The translations under genes and the position numbers were made by a program. The notes under the pieces are model-generated. The model saw nothing but the letters and a program-made list of their open reading frames with translations, searched no databases and was not told the origin of the DNA. A stretch of DNA of 64,000 nt. It comes from Acanthaster planci (lineage: Eukaryota > Echinodermata > Asteroidea > Valvatida > Acanthasteridae). The DNA lies in assembly GCF_001949145.1 (NCBI RefSeq), contig NW_019091638.1, positions 300,127 through 364,126 on the forward strand, written 5' to 3'. Within the stretch, counting starts at the first letter, position 1; the number at the start of each line of letters is the position of its first letter. Of this stretch, positions 24,183 to 35,948 are shown one piece after another.

Positions 24183-25114
24183 TCACTCCTCACTCACTGT
24201 TATGTTGCCCACCAACCACATGTTCGAGCTCTTAAACTTTTCCACTTTTGCAGCGTGTCCGCGTATGCTGGCGGCGTGCATCACAACAGTCGAGTAGTTG
24301 GCTTTTCTCTTCAAGAGCGTGTAGAACTTGGGCCCCCATGGGAAAATATTGGTGTCAAGCGGCTGAATGTTGACGTGCACGGGTTGATCAGTGTTAAGTA
24401 GGAAGTTCATTACGCCCTGATCCGCCACAAGCTTTCCAGACTTCTCGTTGTCAGCCATAGCTTTGATCCATGCCTTAACAAATTGAAGTGACACATTTGT
24501 AGGTTTGAAATAAACAAAACCGGCACAGTGATTCGATTTGTCAGTCCGAAGAGGATAAGGGGATCTAGAATCAATCATAGACAAATCGAAGTCTCCTTTG
24601 AAGTAGGGAAAAGGATCTCTGAACCAGAAAGTATCGGCGTCGCTGAACAAAACTTCGTATCCCTGCTCAAGTAATTCCAAGACGTACTTCTGACGCTTAT
24701 TAAAAAGCGCGTAGTACTGACGGCGTTGAGTGCGTAGTATCTCCTTACTCGTGGACTCTCCGGAGTTGGTCAACACCACATGTACAGCTGGGTCAGCCTT
24801 TGCTCTCTTACTTAAATACCGGTAACATTTCTGGTCCTCTGCTATGATGGTCGTGTTCACACAGACTCCTATTCGTTTGATGCTTTCCAGCATGTTGAGA
24901 GTTACGTCCATGAAGCCCAAGTTTGTCGTGGACAGCATGACGACACCGGGTCTCATCTCAACGTCTGCTAGTGTGCAGTTGGACAGAGGTCCGCGCGTTT
25001 GGACAAATGCTTCGCCATGGTACCGGTACACTTTCTTGGGGTCTTTTTGTTGACATTCACAACCATTGGGTACCCTTGGATATTTACGAATAAACCCAGG
25101 ATACCCAGCAAAAT
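24183..25114 (-). CDS. Glycosyltransferase exon 2: stem and whole catalytic domain
   Basis: The acceptor is at 25115-25116 (TTTTGCAG|ATTTTGCTGG) and completes the codon begun by the last base of exon 1. The stop is TGA at 24185-24183. It encodes residues 34-343, so the entire luminal enzyme sits on one exon, as would be expected after retroposition or ancestral intron loss. Confidence 0.88.
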
Positions 25115-28100
25115 CTGCAAAATAAATGGAATGGGAGTATTATAACGTTGGTTAGTATTTAAGTTTAGACTACTTCAGAACTATCATCCAAGTAGGAAAT
25201 CGTCTGGGCCCACCTAACTGTACACATTCATTTGCTGTCAAAGGAGCACACGTATAGTCAAATAAGGTATGCGTTAGTTTTGTTAAAGTTCAAAACATGC
25301 TGATATGCGTCGTAGTATGGCGAGGTCGTCGAAAAATTGTCGACGTATGCCAGCGTATGGCTCATACGTCCCGCATAGGCAAGCTATAAGTTCTAGGTAA
25401 GCTATGGGATCGTTGACACACGTCCATACACGTTACTTGTAAGTTACTCATAAGTCGGAATACATCGAGGTAATGTCTATCTTACCTATTTTTTATAACC
25501 TATTTTCTAGCGTATGAGCAACGTGCTTGGAACTTATGAGTAACTTATATCGAACTTATCTCTAAGGCATATTGACAGACCGGTACATTGACGTATTTGA
25601 CATGTTCCGGACGACCACAGAACTTACTGGACGTGTTTCAGTAAGCTACCGTAGGCACTATATACGTTATCTATAAGTTATCGAAACGTTCTATGTAAGT
25701 TATTAATAAGTTATGTATACGTCCAACTCTTTATGAATACGCTACGTATATGTCCAAAATTGAAAAAAAAATCGATAGTCCAGCGTATTCGCCATTTTTC
25801 CATACGTCGGCACTGACGCTGGCTAAAATGTCAGTGTGTGACAGGGCCTTAACCAACATCAGCACAACAGCAAAAACCTGAAGTCATGCATACCAATCAC
25901 CAACGTCGGTATGACTGAACGTTACCAGGTCGACTTCAAAATGTTGGCTGTTTGCCAACAGTAGTAAGTGAACGTGACAGTTCCGACGATTGCCGACGTC
26001 GGTCCAACATTTCATTGTTCTAGGCCTAGCTCGGAGAAAACTGTCTGTCAAAATTTGAGTAAGTATAAGTTTACTGAATGACTAATATGTGCCGGCACTT
26101 GTTGAAGCAAATTCAAATACTTCAAAATTAACATCATTGATCAGCATTGATTGATTCAGTATCAAAGCGCAGCCACAGATGGTTTTTTCTGAATAGAAAA
26201 ATCACGTGAAGCTGCAAAAGCAAACAATAAAGCTGTAGCTAGCCTATTCAGAGATAAAGTTGCCTTTTCCTGATCAATAACATTGAATAAAGAGCATTCA
26301 TGTTTTGTTTTGCTTTTTTAATATCAATTTGGTAAATGTAGCCTGCAATCTGTACGGAAGGATTAGTGTCAGGTGCAACCTGTAACTACTTCAATCTCCA
26401 GTTGGTTTCACTCCATGTGTCCTACAGTAAGAGAAGCAGAGTCAGAAATTAGAGTTTCAATACATTTGAACAGGACAGTTCCTTTTAAATATATCAGAGC
26501 AGTTATTGTAGATTTCCCCTTCACGTCCTTAAAGTAGTGCACCCCATTTATTTGTCTCAGCCCCAAGGCAGCCCATGGACTGATTACTTCGACCTATGCT
26601 TCGACATGTGAGGCTATTTGAATACCTAATGAGCCTCATTAGCCTGTGCACAACCCATAAAGAAACAAAAGACAACCTCAGCTATGTGGCTTTGGCCACT
26701 GCTACATGCACTTCCCAAGATTAACTACAGGCATATTCTTTACTTCCTTTCTTGCTTTGCAGATAAGGTCAACGATTCATAGAGGTTTTCAGGTTTTGGT
26801 TTATGAATCTATCTTTAGTGACTTCATTGTCAAGCATTTGGTTTTAGTCAATTTTATTGGATTTTTCATTCTAAGGTTTGGTTTAAGTGGTTGATTTTTC
26901 ATCATGATATTTCTGTGAATAACTTTATCTTTGTCCTTATATGTTTAAAAATTTGGATTTGGCAAATGAGTCAGTTTCTCCCGACTTTACCATTCAAAGG
27001 TCAGTTTAGATAGAGTTTCTTAGATGTGCAAGTTCCCCACAATGTGCATTTTCCCCACATTATATAAGATTTTCAGACTTAAATCGCAAAGCCCCAGTTT
27101 CCTTTGGCCCCTTTCCCGTTAGTTCGCCCCAGATGTACCCACTCGACCATCAGAAAATACCCTCGTCGCTTGCAACCTCGCGCGAATTCATACTTGATTC
27201 TAATGCTACAACCTGGTTCCAGCATGGCCTCAGTAATAAGTTACGGCATACGATGACACATATTGCAGACAAAATTTCATGAGTAACTGTAGCACAAATC
27301 ATACCTAATTTGTTATGTTATCAGGAACAGTCTTTTCTCAAGATTTCAATGAGACAATCCCTACTCAGAAAACTTTATACTTCCCCAAACAGGACATGCT
27401 ACACTGACGATGTTTAAATAATTGGCGACAGATAATGGAACGCCAAAGCAGAATTTATTCACGGAAACAATCCACATTACAAAATATTCCACAACTTTAA
27501 AACAAAATGGCAGCATTTTTCAAATCATTTTCAAACGCAGTCAAAACATGTACCAATTTTGTAAGAAGTACATTGTTTGTCGATTCAACCTATGAAAATG
27601 GATGCAAACATTAAAAAAAAGTCAAGACTCTCGTGAAAAATAAATGTCAGCCTTGTTGAAAAAGAATCTGCCCAAACTCCGTGAAAAGTAATTTCGCGTA
27701 AAAACTATGGTAAAGTCTGCCGAAAGACCTATGCCAATAATTATTGTAAGAAACATGCCAACCCACTAAAGAAATGTCAACATTGCCAAAAAAAATGTGC
27801 CAACCCGGTGAAAAATGAATGACCGCCATTGTTAAAAATTAGTCAAGATTCGCGTGAAAATACATGTCAACAGACACTCAAAAAAAATGTCAGCATACCG
27901 GTACACTCGAGAAATAAACGTCAACGCACACGTTAAAAACATGTCAACAAACACTACATGTACACGCGAAAAGTGGCAATAGCGGTCGTTGCTTCAGCAG
28001 GTCACGCGACGAGTACGCACTCTAGATTACAGACGCAGATATCCAATAGTCGTACAAAAGCCGTACAAAAATTTCAATTTTCAATATGACTGTTTGTGCA

Positions 28101-29783
28101 CAAAAATGAGTCAGTGCTGTAAGTTTCAATGTAACATTTGCGATTCACCATAGTGCACCTCCAAGAGTTTGCCGCTTTGGCCAATCACGATGCGCGAAAT
28201 TTGTCGACCTAATGCGCGTTTGGAAAGGGTCGACAGATTTTGCGCGTTGCAAACTCTTAGAGGCACACTACTGTGAATCGCCCGTATCATAGCTCTGTGG
28301 TTAAGACGCTCTTCATTACTGTTCTTCCATTCTGACGCGCACAGCGAGCTAAAGTACCGAAGTGACTATGTCACGCGCATAACTAGTGTGTGAAAGGAAT
28401 TAGCTCGAGAACCTGGGCGTGAACCAACAAGGGCGCGTATTCTATCCGTTTGCACTGTACTTTCTGGTTCAAAATGACGTCACACTTCGGTACTCTATAG
28501 AGTAATGAAATGTTCCACTCTATTATAAGGGAATGATACATTTCATCTCTCAAATGAATTATTCTTGTCATTGTACGAAAGTGAAACATTCATTATTTGT
28601 TTTATATGATGTATGTATAAATCCTCTTATGGTGTGCTAGAACAAACGGTCCGCTCGTATTTACGTTCCTCATTTTGCAAAACAGATTTGCACAATATTA
28701 ATATAGTTCCCGTCCATTAATTTATTTTTATTGGGGATGAAATAATGGCAAAAACCAGTCAAGTGAAGTTCTATTCAACGAGTACCGTGAATAAAACGAA
28801 TACTTCAGTGACGTGATCAACAATTAACCAATCAAGTGACGAAGATTTATGTAGGTATTGCACAATCACGAATCGGAGGTCTATTACTATGGTCACACGT
28901 TGCGCTCAAGCATCTTCAAAATGCTTTTGAGTCGTGCATTTAGCTAAATTTTCGCCGTTCCGTCCATGCCCATATTCTTTTGTATTGTTGTAATCAAATT
29001 CAAGGGTAAATCCACAATCTATTGGGGGAAGTTTTCTTGGCCATTGGGACGATAACATTGCGACTTTCTAAACGTAACATTTAAACAGCTAGATTTTGGG
29101 GAATTTACACATATGTTGGAAGGCATAGAAATGTAAATAGCCCCCAAACCGTCTTTGAATCCCTAGTTTCATCATCACGTGCGTATGCATACTCTTTCCC
29201 TTGAACTGTTGCCCCTCCTTTGGCATATTAAGAAAAAAATGGACTGTTATTACCATCAAAGTTTCAAAAAAAACTCCCTATCGTGTACGGATTATACTCT
29301 TGTAAAAATGACAAAACTGAATAACTTATGAGACAGAACATCCAACAACCAACCTCTTATGTGAACAAGAGGAGTAAAAGAAGTTTTTTAATTATTTTAT
29401 CTTTATCACTTCTGAAGAATTTTTAACTTAATTTCTGCGCGTATGCAATAATTAATTTGTGCAAGAAAACGTGACCCTGTGCGGTTTCATAAATAATGAA
29501 CAAGTTCTGCATACACGCTGTTTGGATGTGTTCAATTCTCCATAAGTATTAAACATCTATCCACAGAGAGCCACAACAAGGAACGGTGAAACAGAGTGAC
29601 AAATCCTGCCAAATGGGACCCTGATGACTGTGGTTGCTATCGAGACTGTTAAGCATTAGAAACAATTTTTAGAACGTACTTACTGATAATGAAGGCAATA
29701 AAGGCGGCTGACTGCATGAAGAACAGAATCTTGAACAAGTTGTCTGTGGTTATCACACTAGCTTTACTTATAGCAAGAGCCAT
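24183..29783 (-). CDS. Nucleotide-diphospho-sugar transferase family (PF03407) type II membrane glycosyltransferase, two exons
   Basis: The coding exons are 29684-29783 and 24183-25114; the 4.6-kb intron has GTAAGT and TTTTGCAG| splice sites and a phase-1 junction. The product is 343 residues. Residues 15-33 form a membrane anchor (type II, Golgi-like topology); a Pro/Cys-containing stem follows. The luminal domain fits PF03407: an ML-S-TTN strand near 92-98, FSDADTFWFRDPFPYF with the DAD metal/nucleotide-sugar motif at residues 192-194, HCAGFVYFKPT, a DQGVMNFLL motif and a C-terminal MHAASIRGHAAKVEKFK segment. Several N-x-S/T sequons are present. The plant relatives include RG-II xylosyltransferases; in animals donor and acceptor are unknown, so I name only the family. 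The start is the first ATG of the anchor exon. A paralogous first exon lies at 1552-1621 on the same strand. Confidence 0.88.
25290..25860. repeat. Degenerate ACGTATG/TAAGTTA-rich repeat in the glycosyltransferase intron
   Basis: Short words such as ACGTATG, CGTATGCC, TAAGTTA and ACTTATGAGTAA recur in both orientations over about 500 bp. The right side ends with CCAGCGTATTCGCC, CATACGTCGGCA and TCAGTGTGTGACAGGGCCTTAA; the last phrase resembles the end of a MITE. The left side has the inverted words CGACGTATGCCAGCGTATGG. Confidence 0.45.
27610..27980. repeat. Highly degenerate tandem repeat in the glycosyltransferase intron
   Basis: Variants of ATGTCAACA, followed by a CACTCGTGAAAAATA-like stretch, recur about every 30-60 bases over 370 bp, with GTCAAC/GCCAAC in at least ten places. 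The decay suggests an old minisatellite. Confidence 0.5.
28140..28281. mobile_element. 142-bp MITE with 32-bp inverted ends
   Basis: GCGATTCACCATAGTGCACC at the left and GGCACACTACTGTGAATCGC at the right are inverted repeats; both arms then continue with CTCCAAGAGTTTGC / GCAAACTCTTAGAG. The interior contains GCGCGAAATTTGTCGACC-type partial inverted words. Confidence 0.75.
28354..28493. mobile_element. Small inverted-end element (GTACCGAAGTG)
   Basis: GTACCGAAGTG and CACTTCGGTAC are exact 11-bp inverted ends, each adjacent to a GTCAC-type word. No coding. Confidence 0.5.
29684..29783 (-). CDS. Glycosyltransferase exon 1: membrane anchor
   Basis: ATG at 29783-29781; 33 codons plus one base to A|GTAAGT. 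The encoded N terminus has a short polar tail (MALAISKASVITTDN) and a hydrophobic anchor rich in Phe, Ala and Ile, with no cleavable signal-peptide features. Confidence 0.85.
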
Positions 29784-30448
29784 TGCAAAAGAAATGATTA
29801 AATTGCCACGCTGTAACCTAACATCGACTTTTTGCCCAGGACTTTTTGCCGTTCAACCTTACCCTCTCTTTCCTGTCTATAGAGGGCGCAGTCATTGCAT
29901 TCGATTCGCTCAGACTGAGGGGTGCACTGAACGAATTCAATCTCCATTGAAAACAGTATAGAATCAACGAAGTTTGGGGCCCCATGGCAGGCAACTGAAG
30001 TCCCTGGGGCTTCTCAAACAAAGAACAATGTGGTGCTTGGTCCTTCAGATTTCATTTGATTTTAAACAATGAATTTTTAATCATCTGCCAAACACAAACT
30101 CACCCCCCTCCAAAACAATGAATGTTGCCAAGTCTTCTCAGCAGCCATTTTTCAAATGACATCCCTCACCTTTCTGACAAATTTCAATCTCACTTTTGTC
30201 TGCTTTGCCCCCAGATGGGTGCCCCTGAATCTATAGAGATGATTCTGGGCCATACTTACACAATTCCACTATTTCTTGGCCCACACAGACTCTGTAAGGG
30301 CTACTTTTAAGCACCTCGTCCTGGTGGAGAATTTTCCTTTAATTATTTGGGAGACATGCAACCTGAGTGCTGGGCGCGACCGTCGCTCGTCGCGTAATTT
30401 TTTGTATGGGCGTGGTTAACTGCAAGCTCGATCAATTTAGTGAACACT

Positions 30449-30913
30449 TAGGTCGAGTTCGGCGGCCTGTTCTTGACACGGGTTTCTCGAACGCTCGAAC
30501 GGCAGGAACGCGACTCAAAAACACTGTTCTCGGAACAGGATCACACACCACCTCTTCGTCAGGGTTTTACAGGAACACACGGAAAACTCGCGAGATTTTG
30601 ATTTTTGAAAAGCTGCAAAAAGTAGAGAGATGGCTTCCAAATCCATAGACAATGGGAAGTTTTGCAAGATTAACATTAATTATTTTCCGTAACACAGAAA
30701 TGAATGTTCCTGTTTATACAGAAAAGAATTCAGCCCATCGAAACATTAACTCTCGAATAACGTAGCCTACATGGACGCCGCCATGTTGCATGTTGCTTGT
30801 CACTATACCAGCGGTAACCGGTTGTTTGTTCCCAGCGTTCGAGCGGCCGACCCACAAACAACAAATCGAGCTGTTCGTGAACAGATGGGAACATGCCGCC
30901 CAAACTCGGCCTC
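30449..30913. mobile_element. MITE with GGTCGAGTTCGGCGGCCTGTTC-type ends
   Basis: The left GTCGAGTTCGGCGGCCTGTT and the right GAACATGCCGCCCAAACTCG are diverged inverted ends, and CGAACGCTCGAACGG / CCCAGCGTTCGAGCGG are matching inner words. A related, shorter pair of ends is at 32898-32995. CpG-rich. No transposase. Confidence 0.6.
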
Positions 30914-31745
30914 GGAGACTTAAGTTAGAAGGTAAATTTCGGGCTTTACTTTCCTATTATAAAAACGTCCTCTTACCAACTAATCCCCCCAGAAAAAATA
31001 ACTGCATACATATAGGCTCGAATCCCAAGTTGCCGCTTACAAGTCGAGCACCCTTCTGAGCTACCATGCAACTGGCCGAGAGAGCAAACTTTGTTGTATG
31101 TTATCCTTAAAACTTCTTCCCCCCGTTTATTATAATTGCCCCCCCCCCACCTTCCTACGAAAAACGCGAGCGCAACGGTATGCCCACCTTATTAAACTTA
31201 CTCCTAACCCTCCTAGAAAAAATTACATGAACAGGGATAGGATGAAAAGGGCTTTTATGGCATTAATTGTAAAGACTGGACGTAGGACATCGCACGTTGT
31301 GTACAAAATGCGCGGTCGAACAATGGCGGCGCGTTGCATTTCAGGAGAGTAATGTCATGCCTATACTGTGTATTTAGTCAAAATTAATTATGGAGAAAAC
31401 CTTTTTCTCATGGGACGGAGGCTAAGCCCTCGACCTCTCTCACGAAAACAAGCAAAAACTAAACATATATATATATGAATATCGTTTCCGAATCACGGAA
31501 TTAACTGACCATTCTCTAATTAAAATAACCCACTCGAAATCGATGATATTAACCTGTTTTGTGTATGTGCGTTTTTTTTATTCGTTTTCCATATCTGCGG
31601 TCTTGCTTGAGCAATATCTTGACTTTGCGTCGGTGCAGTCGTGATTTGTTCAGTGTGTAAAAATTTGAGAATTCGCAATACCCGCCAGTAAATATATGAT
31701 GTCCAAACTGTCCACTTGCTTTTCTGTCTGATTTCGATGAACCAA

Positions 31746-32475
31746 CACTGAAAAACTTCATCAATAAAATGAAATAAATTTAGTTTAATTCTTAAATTTA
31801 GTTTTACACACTCACAAGAAAATTTGCACTGGCATTTATTCATATATTGAATATTTTTTTTCAAACCAACATGTGGCATACTGAAGTGTGAGAATGAGCG
31901 CAGCTATAATGAATGTCCAAACTAAGATACTTACTACAGACACTTATAAATCAGATTAAAAAAACTTGAGTTCACAACTTGACCAAAGACTTACATTTAA
32001 CAACTACTTTCCGAAATGAAAAAGTCAGTGCTAACTGAGAACAAATATAATTTTATAATTTAGACAAAGTTTATTTCATTGCGTTGACTTTGCTTGTTTG
32101 TTACTTCATTGAACAGAATCGTCAACTCTTTAGTTTCATCTTTACCCTGAAGAAGAATTCTGTCACTTACATCACATCGTCTGTTTTGGTTCAATGTGTC
32201 TGCAGATCTGACAAAAACAAATCATGGCTTTCTTGAAATCTTTTGGTAAAATCTGGAGAAAAACAAACGACAAAACATTCAGTTTCTGAAACCAGAAGTG
32301 ATATTTCAGACGGTCCCAACTTCAATATAGTTAAGTCCATTACACTAAGCCTGATAGGCTGAATAAACTGTCATAAATTTCTTATATAGGCTTGAAGTCA
32401 AGCATTATAAAATACAATAGGCATGCAGCAACTTTCTGTTAGTGCGCCTTACATGTCAAAAGCTGTTCCTTCTTC
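31746..32475. repeat. Long duplicated block, copy B (pairs with 11134-11938)
   Basis: Same orientation as copy A. It starts ACTGAAAAACTTCATCAATA and ends CTTACATGTCAAAAGCTGTT. It begins about 2 kb 5' of the complete glycosyltransferase gene's first exon; copy A lies about 9.5 kb 5' of the paralogue's. Confidence 0.75.
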
Positions 32476-32582
32476 CAAACCTCAAACAGTTTTTGAAAAC
32501 TTTGTTTGAAACTATGTCACGCAACAAATTCGCAATGTTCGTTATTTACCTTCCTGAAAACAGGAATACGCTCAAAGACATA

Positions 32583-32995
32583 AATATCCGCCCAGAGTTG
32601 AAGTGCACCACAAGCGGCAAAGGAAAACGTCATTAAGATTAATAACACAACACAGAGCAATAACTTATTAAGGTTATTTATGTCAGTGGTTAGCACAGAC
32701 ATATAAACGCCACTAAGGATTCTGTGCTTAAAGGGTTAGCGCAGAATGGAGATCGTAAGCGCGGAATTCTGCTGTAAGCAGCACCATGAAATTGGGCCCA
32801 GAACGCGTGCAAGAACCCGCTTGGAAAACTTACAAACATCTGTCTTTCCTTTGCCGCTTGGGGTGCACTTCAACTTTGGACAGAGACATCAATGGCTGAG
32901 TTCGGGCGGCTTGTTCCGTACGTATGTTCACGAACATAACGATTTGTTGAAAGAAACCCGTGTCAAGAACAGGCCGCCCGAACTCGACCAATGTT
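32583..32995. repeat. Cluster of inverted repeat elements
   Basis: TATCCGCCCAGAGTTGAAGTG (shortened here to its core CCAGAGTTGAAGTGCACC at about 32590) returns inverted as GGTGCACTTCAACTTTGG at about 32863, and again in direct orientation at about 35970 (GAGCTGAAGTGCACC). Inside the right part, GAGTTCGGGCGGCTTGTTCC at about 32900 and GAACAGGCCGCCCGAACTCG at about 32970 are inverted. The 125-codon open frame across this cluster has no domain. Confidence 0.55.
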
Positions 32996-33129
32996 TTATA
33001 GCGTGCAAAATTGCGACGCGTGTTGTCGCCCTTTGCTTCATGTTTTTTGTAGAGGGCGCCTTTACTGTTTTCTTTCATTTCCGCCCCCCGTGTATTAATC
33101 GTGCTCCAGGTAGCAGGCCTTGATTCTTT

Positions 33130-34860
33130 TGTTGTTCTTTTTCATGTTTTCTTCTAATTTTGCGTTTTCGTTAAGAGTAAGTTGTTTAAAAAGAGTTTTT
33201 GTTATTGTTATTTTTGTTTTCTTTAAATTGGTTTTAACTCAAAAGTAGTTAAAATGTGCGTTGCGCATGCGTCGAACTATGTCTCCCAGAAATAAGTAAC
33301 ATTAACGTCAGCCACAACAGTGCTTTAGCTTTTCCTGCTGTAATTATGATCTTTCTAATAATTATTGTAAATCCATTTTAATTAAGATACAATACATAAA
33401 TCATTATTACGTGCTTGCTAATATAACACGTGGATCTGACGAGATATTTGCGTGGTCAAAGAGAGTTGAAGAAAAGACACCGTCATAATGATAACAGAGT
33501 CTACAGTGTTTTATTCAGAAATACGGACTACTATAATTGAAAATGTGGTGCTGATTAAACGGGAAAGACTGAAGGAAGAATGAAGGACCGCTTGGAAACT
33601 GCCGGGATGGACCTTTCGTTGTAGTGGCAAGCTCATAATGTAATTTTTTTGCGCGGTTCTTATATACTGTATTGATTAATCGTTCCATTCATCAAGTTTG
33701 AGTGCATGTATTTTTGTCATAAAACATACCTTGTGCAGTTTGTAGTTTCGGACAGGAATCTCGTACACTGAGACTTGGTATCAACGTTTCCGTGCAAAAC
33801 CGTGTTGAATCGATTGTTCCTGGAAAGCAGCGCATTTAGGGTAGATTTTGAACCTTTTCAGTTGCTGCAAATGGGAAATACTGTGCCAAGGATTTTTGAG
33901 GACTGCTTCGACAAATATCCAGTATTTCCAAACTCACGCCGAACTGAGAAAAGCGACGCATAGGCCTCGCCGACTGCTTGTGTTGTATTGCATGGATCTG
34001 CCGGTACGGTGTATGTATACGGTGCTGTGCTGCTGGTCCACCGCCAGGTTTGCGTTTGGGTCCGCCACAGTACTGAGCCCCGCAACACTGCCTGGTTGCT
34101 TGCCGTCGTCCTCATTTATCGGCGAGTAAATGGTTACTTTCGTAGGGACTGAATCACAAGAACAATCCTATGTGTTCATCTCTTTTCCTTCGACACACTG
34201 AACATTGTAAGCTTAGCAACAAACAAGCCCGCATAAAGACTTGAGCTGCACATTACAAGGTACATGTAGAACGCGATTCAGCAAAGATTCCGGTCTGGGT
34301 ACTGACTCCTACACTGCCCGCCTTATTATAGGGCATTCTCCACGTTCAATGTCTCGCACTCCATCATTTCAGAACAAATCTCACAATTATTTTGACCAGC
34401 TAATAAGAGTAAGATTTAAGTTTATACATCTTGGAGATAATGTAAAATATTTTGCATTTCTCCACGTCATTAAAACTCATGTTGATGCATTCCGGGGTCA
34501 CATCGATGCCAGCTTACATGTTTATTTATGCATGCATCATGCATGGCTGCTGTGCAGTGACTTTCTCCCCATGACGTCATCAACCCAACGTAAACACAAA
34601 ATTTGACCCCGCGTGTTTCCGAAATCGGCCCAGTTGGTTGTGGAAAGAAAATCGTCTCTTATTTCTTTCGTGTTGATTTTCAGGAGATAAATCCATTGTA
34701 TACTGGATTCTAGGTGGCCAATCTACCTCCAAAACCCTCGATGTCGAAATATTTGAAGCCTTTTTAATACCACTATAAAGAGTGACGAATTCTGGTCTTA
34801 CGGTTATTATGTGAGAGCTGTTCCTACATACGCTAATTTTCTATTTGATTTTTTTTTCAA
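33130..34860. other. Gene-poor stretch upstream of the glycosyltransferase
   Basis: No splice-supported exon found. A CpG-richer patch at 33950-34130 could be a promoter or untranslated exon, but no start or donor is convincing. Confidence 0.3.
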
Positions 34861-35019
34861 TTTTTTTCAATAAAATATGACAGAAATTATTTAAAGGTTA
34901 ATAATGGATGAAACACAAACAAGAAAAATCAAGGCCTGTGGCTTAGGTGCGTATTTGCAAGCGCGGGGAACGGAAATAAAGAAAACAGTAAAGGCTCCCC
35001 ATGTAAACACCATGAAGCA

Positions 35020-35285
35020 AAGGACGACAGCACACTACGCGTCGCGTTGTACGTCTTGTCGTCCCCGCGACGTGCGACACGACATACGACGCGAGGGACG
35101 ACAGTGCAACGCCACAGGCGACAGGAATAGCGACGTTTAGGCAAAACATGCAACAATAAGAAAAGGGTGTCTTAAAGACAGCACGACGCAACGGGCGACG
35201 GCACGACGTGACGCACAACTCGACGCGTCGTGTGTGTACAAACGTAATGGCAAGAACTGTTGCGTCGTGCCGTCGCGTCGTGTAG
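35020..35285. repeat. CpG-rich CGACG/CGTCG repeat
   Basis: CGTCGTGCCGTCGCGTCGTG and its reverse-complement words (CACGACGCAACGGGCGACGG) occur around 35040-35130, 35180-35230 and 35260-35285 in both orientations. The density of CpG contrasts with the AT-rich surroundings. Likely the ends of a GC-rich MITE. Confidence 0.5.
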
Positions 35286-35337
35286 TTGCGTCTCCTTGGA
35301 AGAGGCTAGAGAGAGGCAGACATGTGTGTCGTAATGG

Positions 35338-35800
35338 AGATATCTATTAGCGATTATAATCTGCTTCCAATAGAGATGAACTATTTCTAATAGAGATACA
35401 TGTATCTCTATTCTAATCTCTACTACTAATAGAGATATCTCAATTTTGTTTCCTGTTTTGGATGCCCTCTAAAATCTAGGGTAATTGGAATGAATTTATA
35501 CACCGAAATGCAGAAAGCCAGGGCCTTACTCGGTAGCGGTATGCAGTGGAAATGACACGCATTTGTGAGCTGGAATTGTAGTAGGAATGGGCGGACTATT
35601 AGCTCTGCGTTTAACGTAGTTGAGGGGCGCTCCAGGGTTCTCTAAGTGACCAGGTTTTCAAACCACAATCACACTACCCCAATCTCCAGAAGTGGAAACG
35701 AAATAGAGATATCTCTATTTGTAATATAGATAATCTCCATGGAAATAAAGAGATCTCTGTTTCACTATTAAAGGTTTGCTTTACATGTCTCCAAGATATC
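35338..35800. repeat. AGAGATATCTCT palindrome clusters
   Basis: AATAGAGATATCTC, AGAGATACATGTATCTCT and TAGAGATATCTCTATT variants occur at 35338-35450 and again at 35698-35800, framing about 250 bp of ordinary sequence. They could be the two ends of an element. Confidence 0.5.
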
Positions 35801-35869
35801 TTTATTTCGTGATTAAATGTTTACTTTGCACGCCATAGGCTTTGCACTGTGAATGGCTACTTTTTTGTA

Positions 35870-35948
35870 CATCAGAGAGACTTTGCAAGCGTCGCCTTGG
35901 TGACCTCTTCGCGGAACACTTGCGCAGTGTGCGCCAACAGACACCGGG
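35870..35948 (+). pseudogene. Short GIY-YIG endonuclease fragment of a Penelope-like element
   Basis: Translation gives ERLCKRRLGDLFAEHLRSVR, which matches the ET-x-RRLGDRF-x-EHLRSV segment of the GIY-YIG domain in one clade of Penelope-like elements. Flanks do not continue the domain. A remnant. Confidence 0.42.

Noticed and set aside
32746-33123. Plus-strand open frame of 125 codons
   Set aside because: Composed of inverted transposon ends; its peptide contains their translation only.
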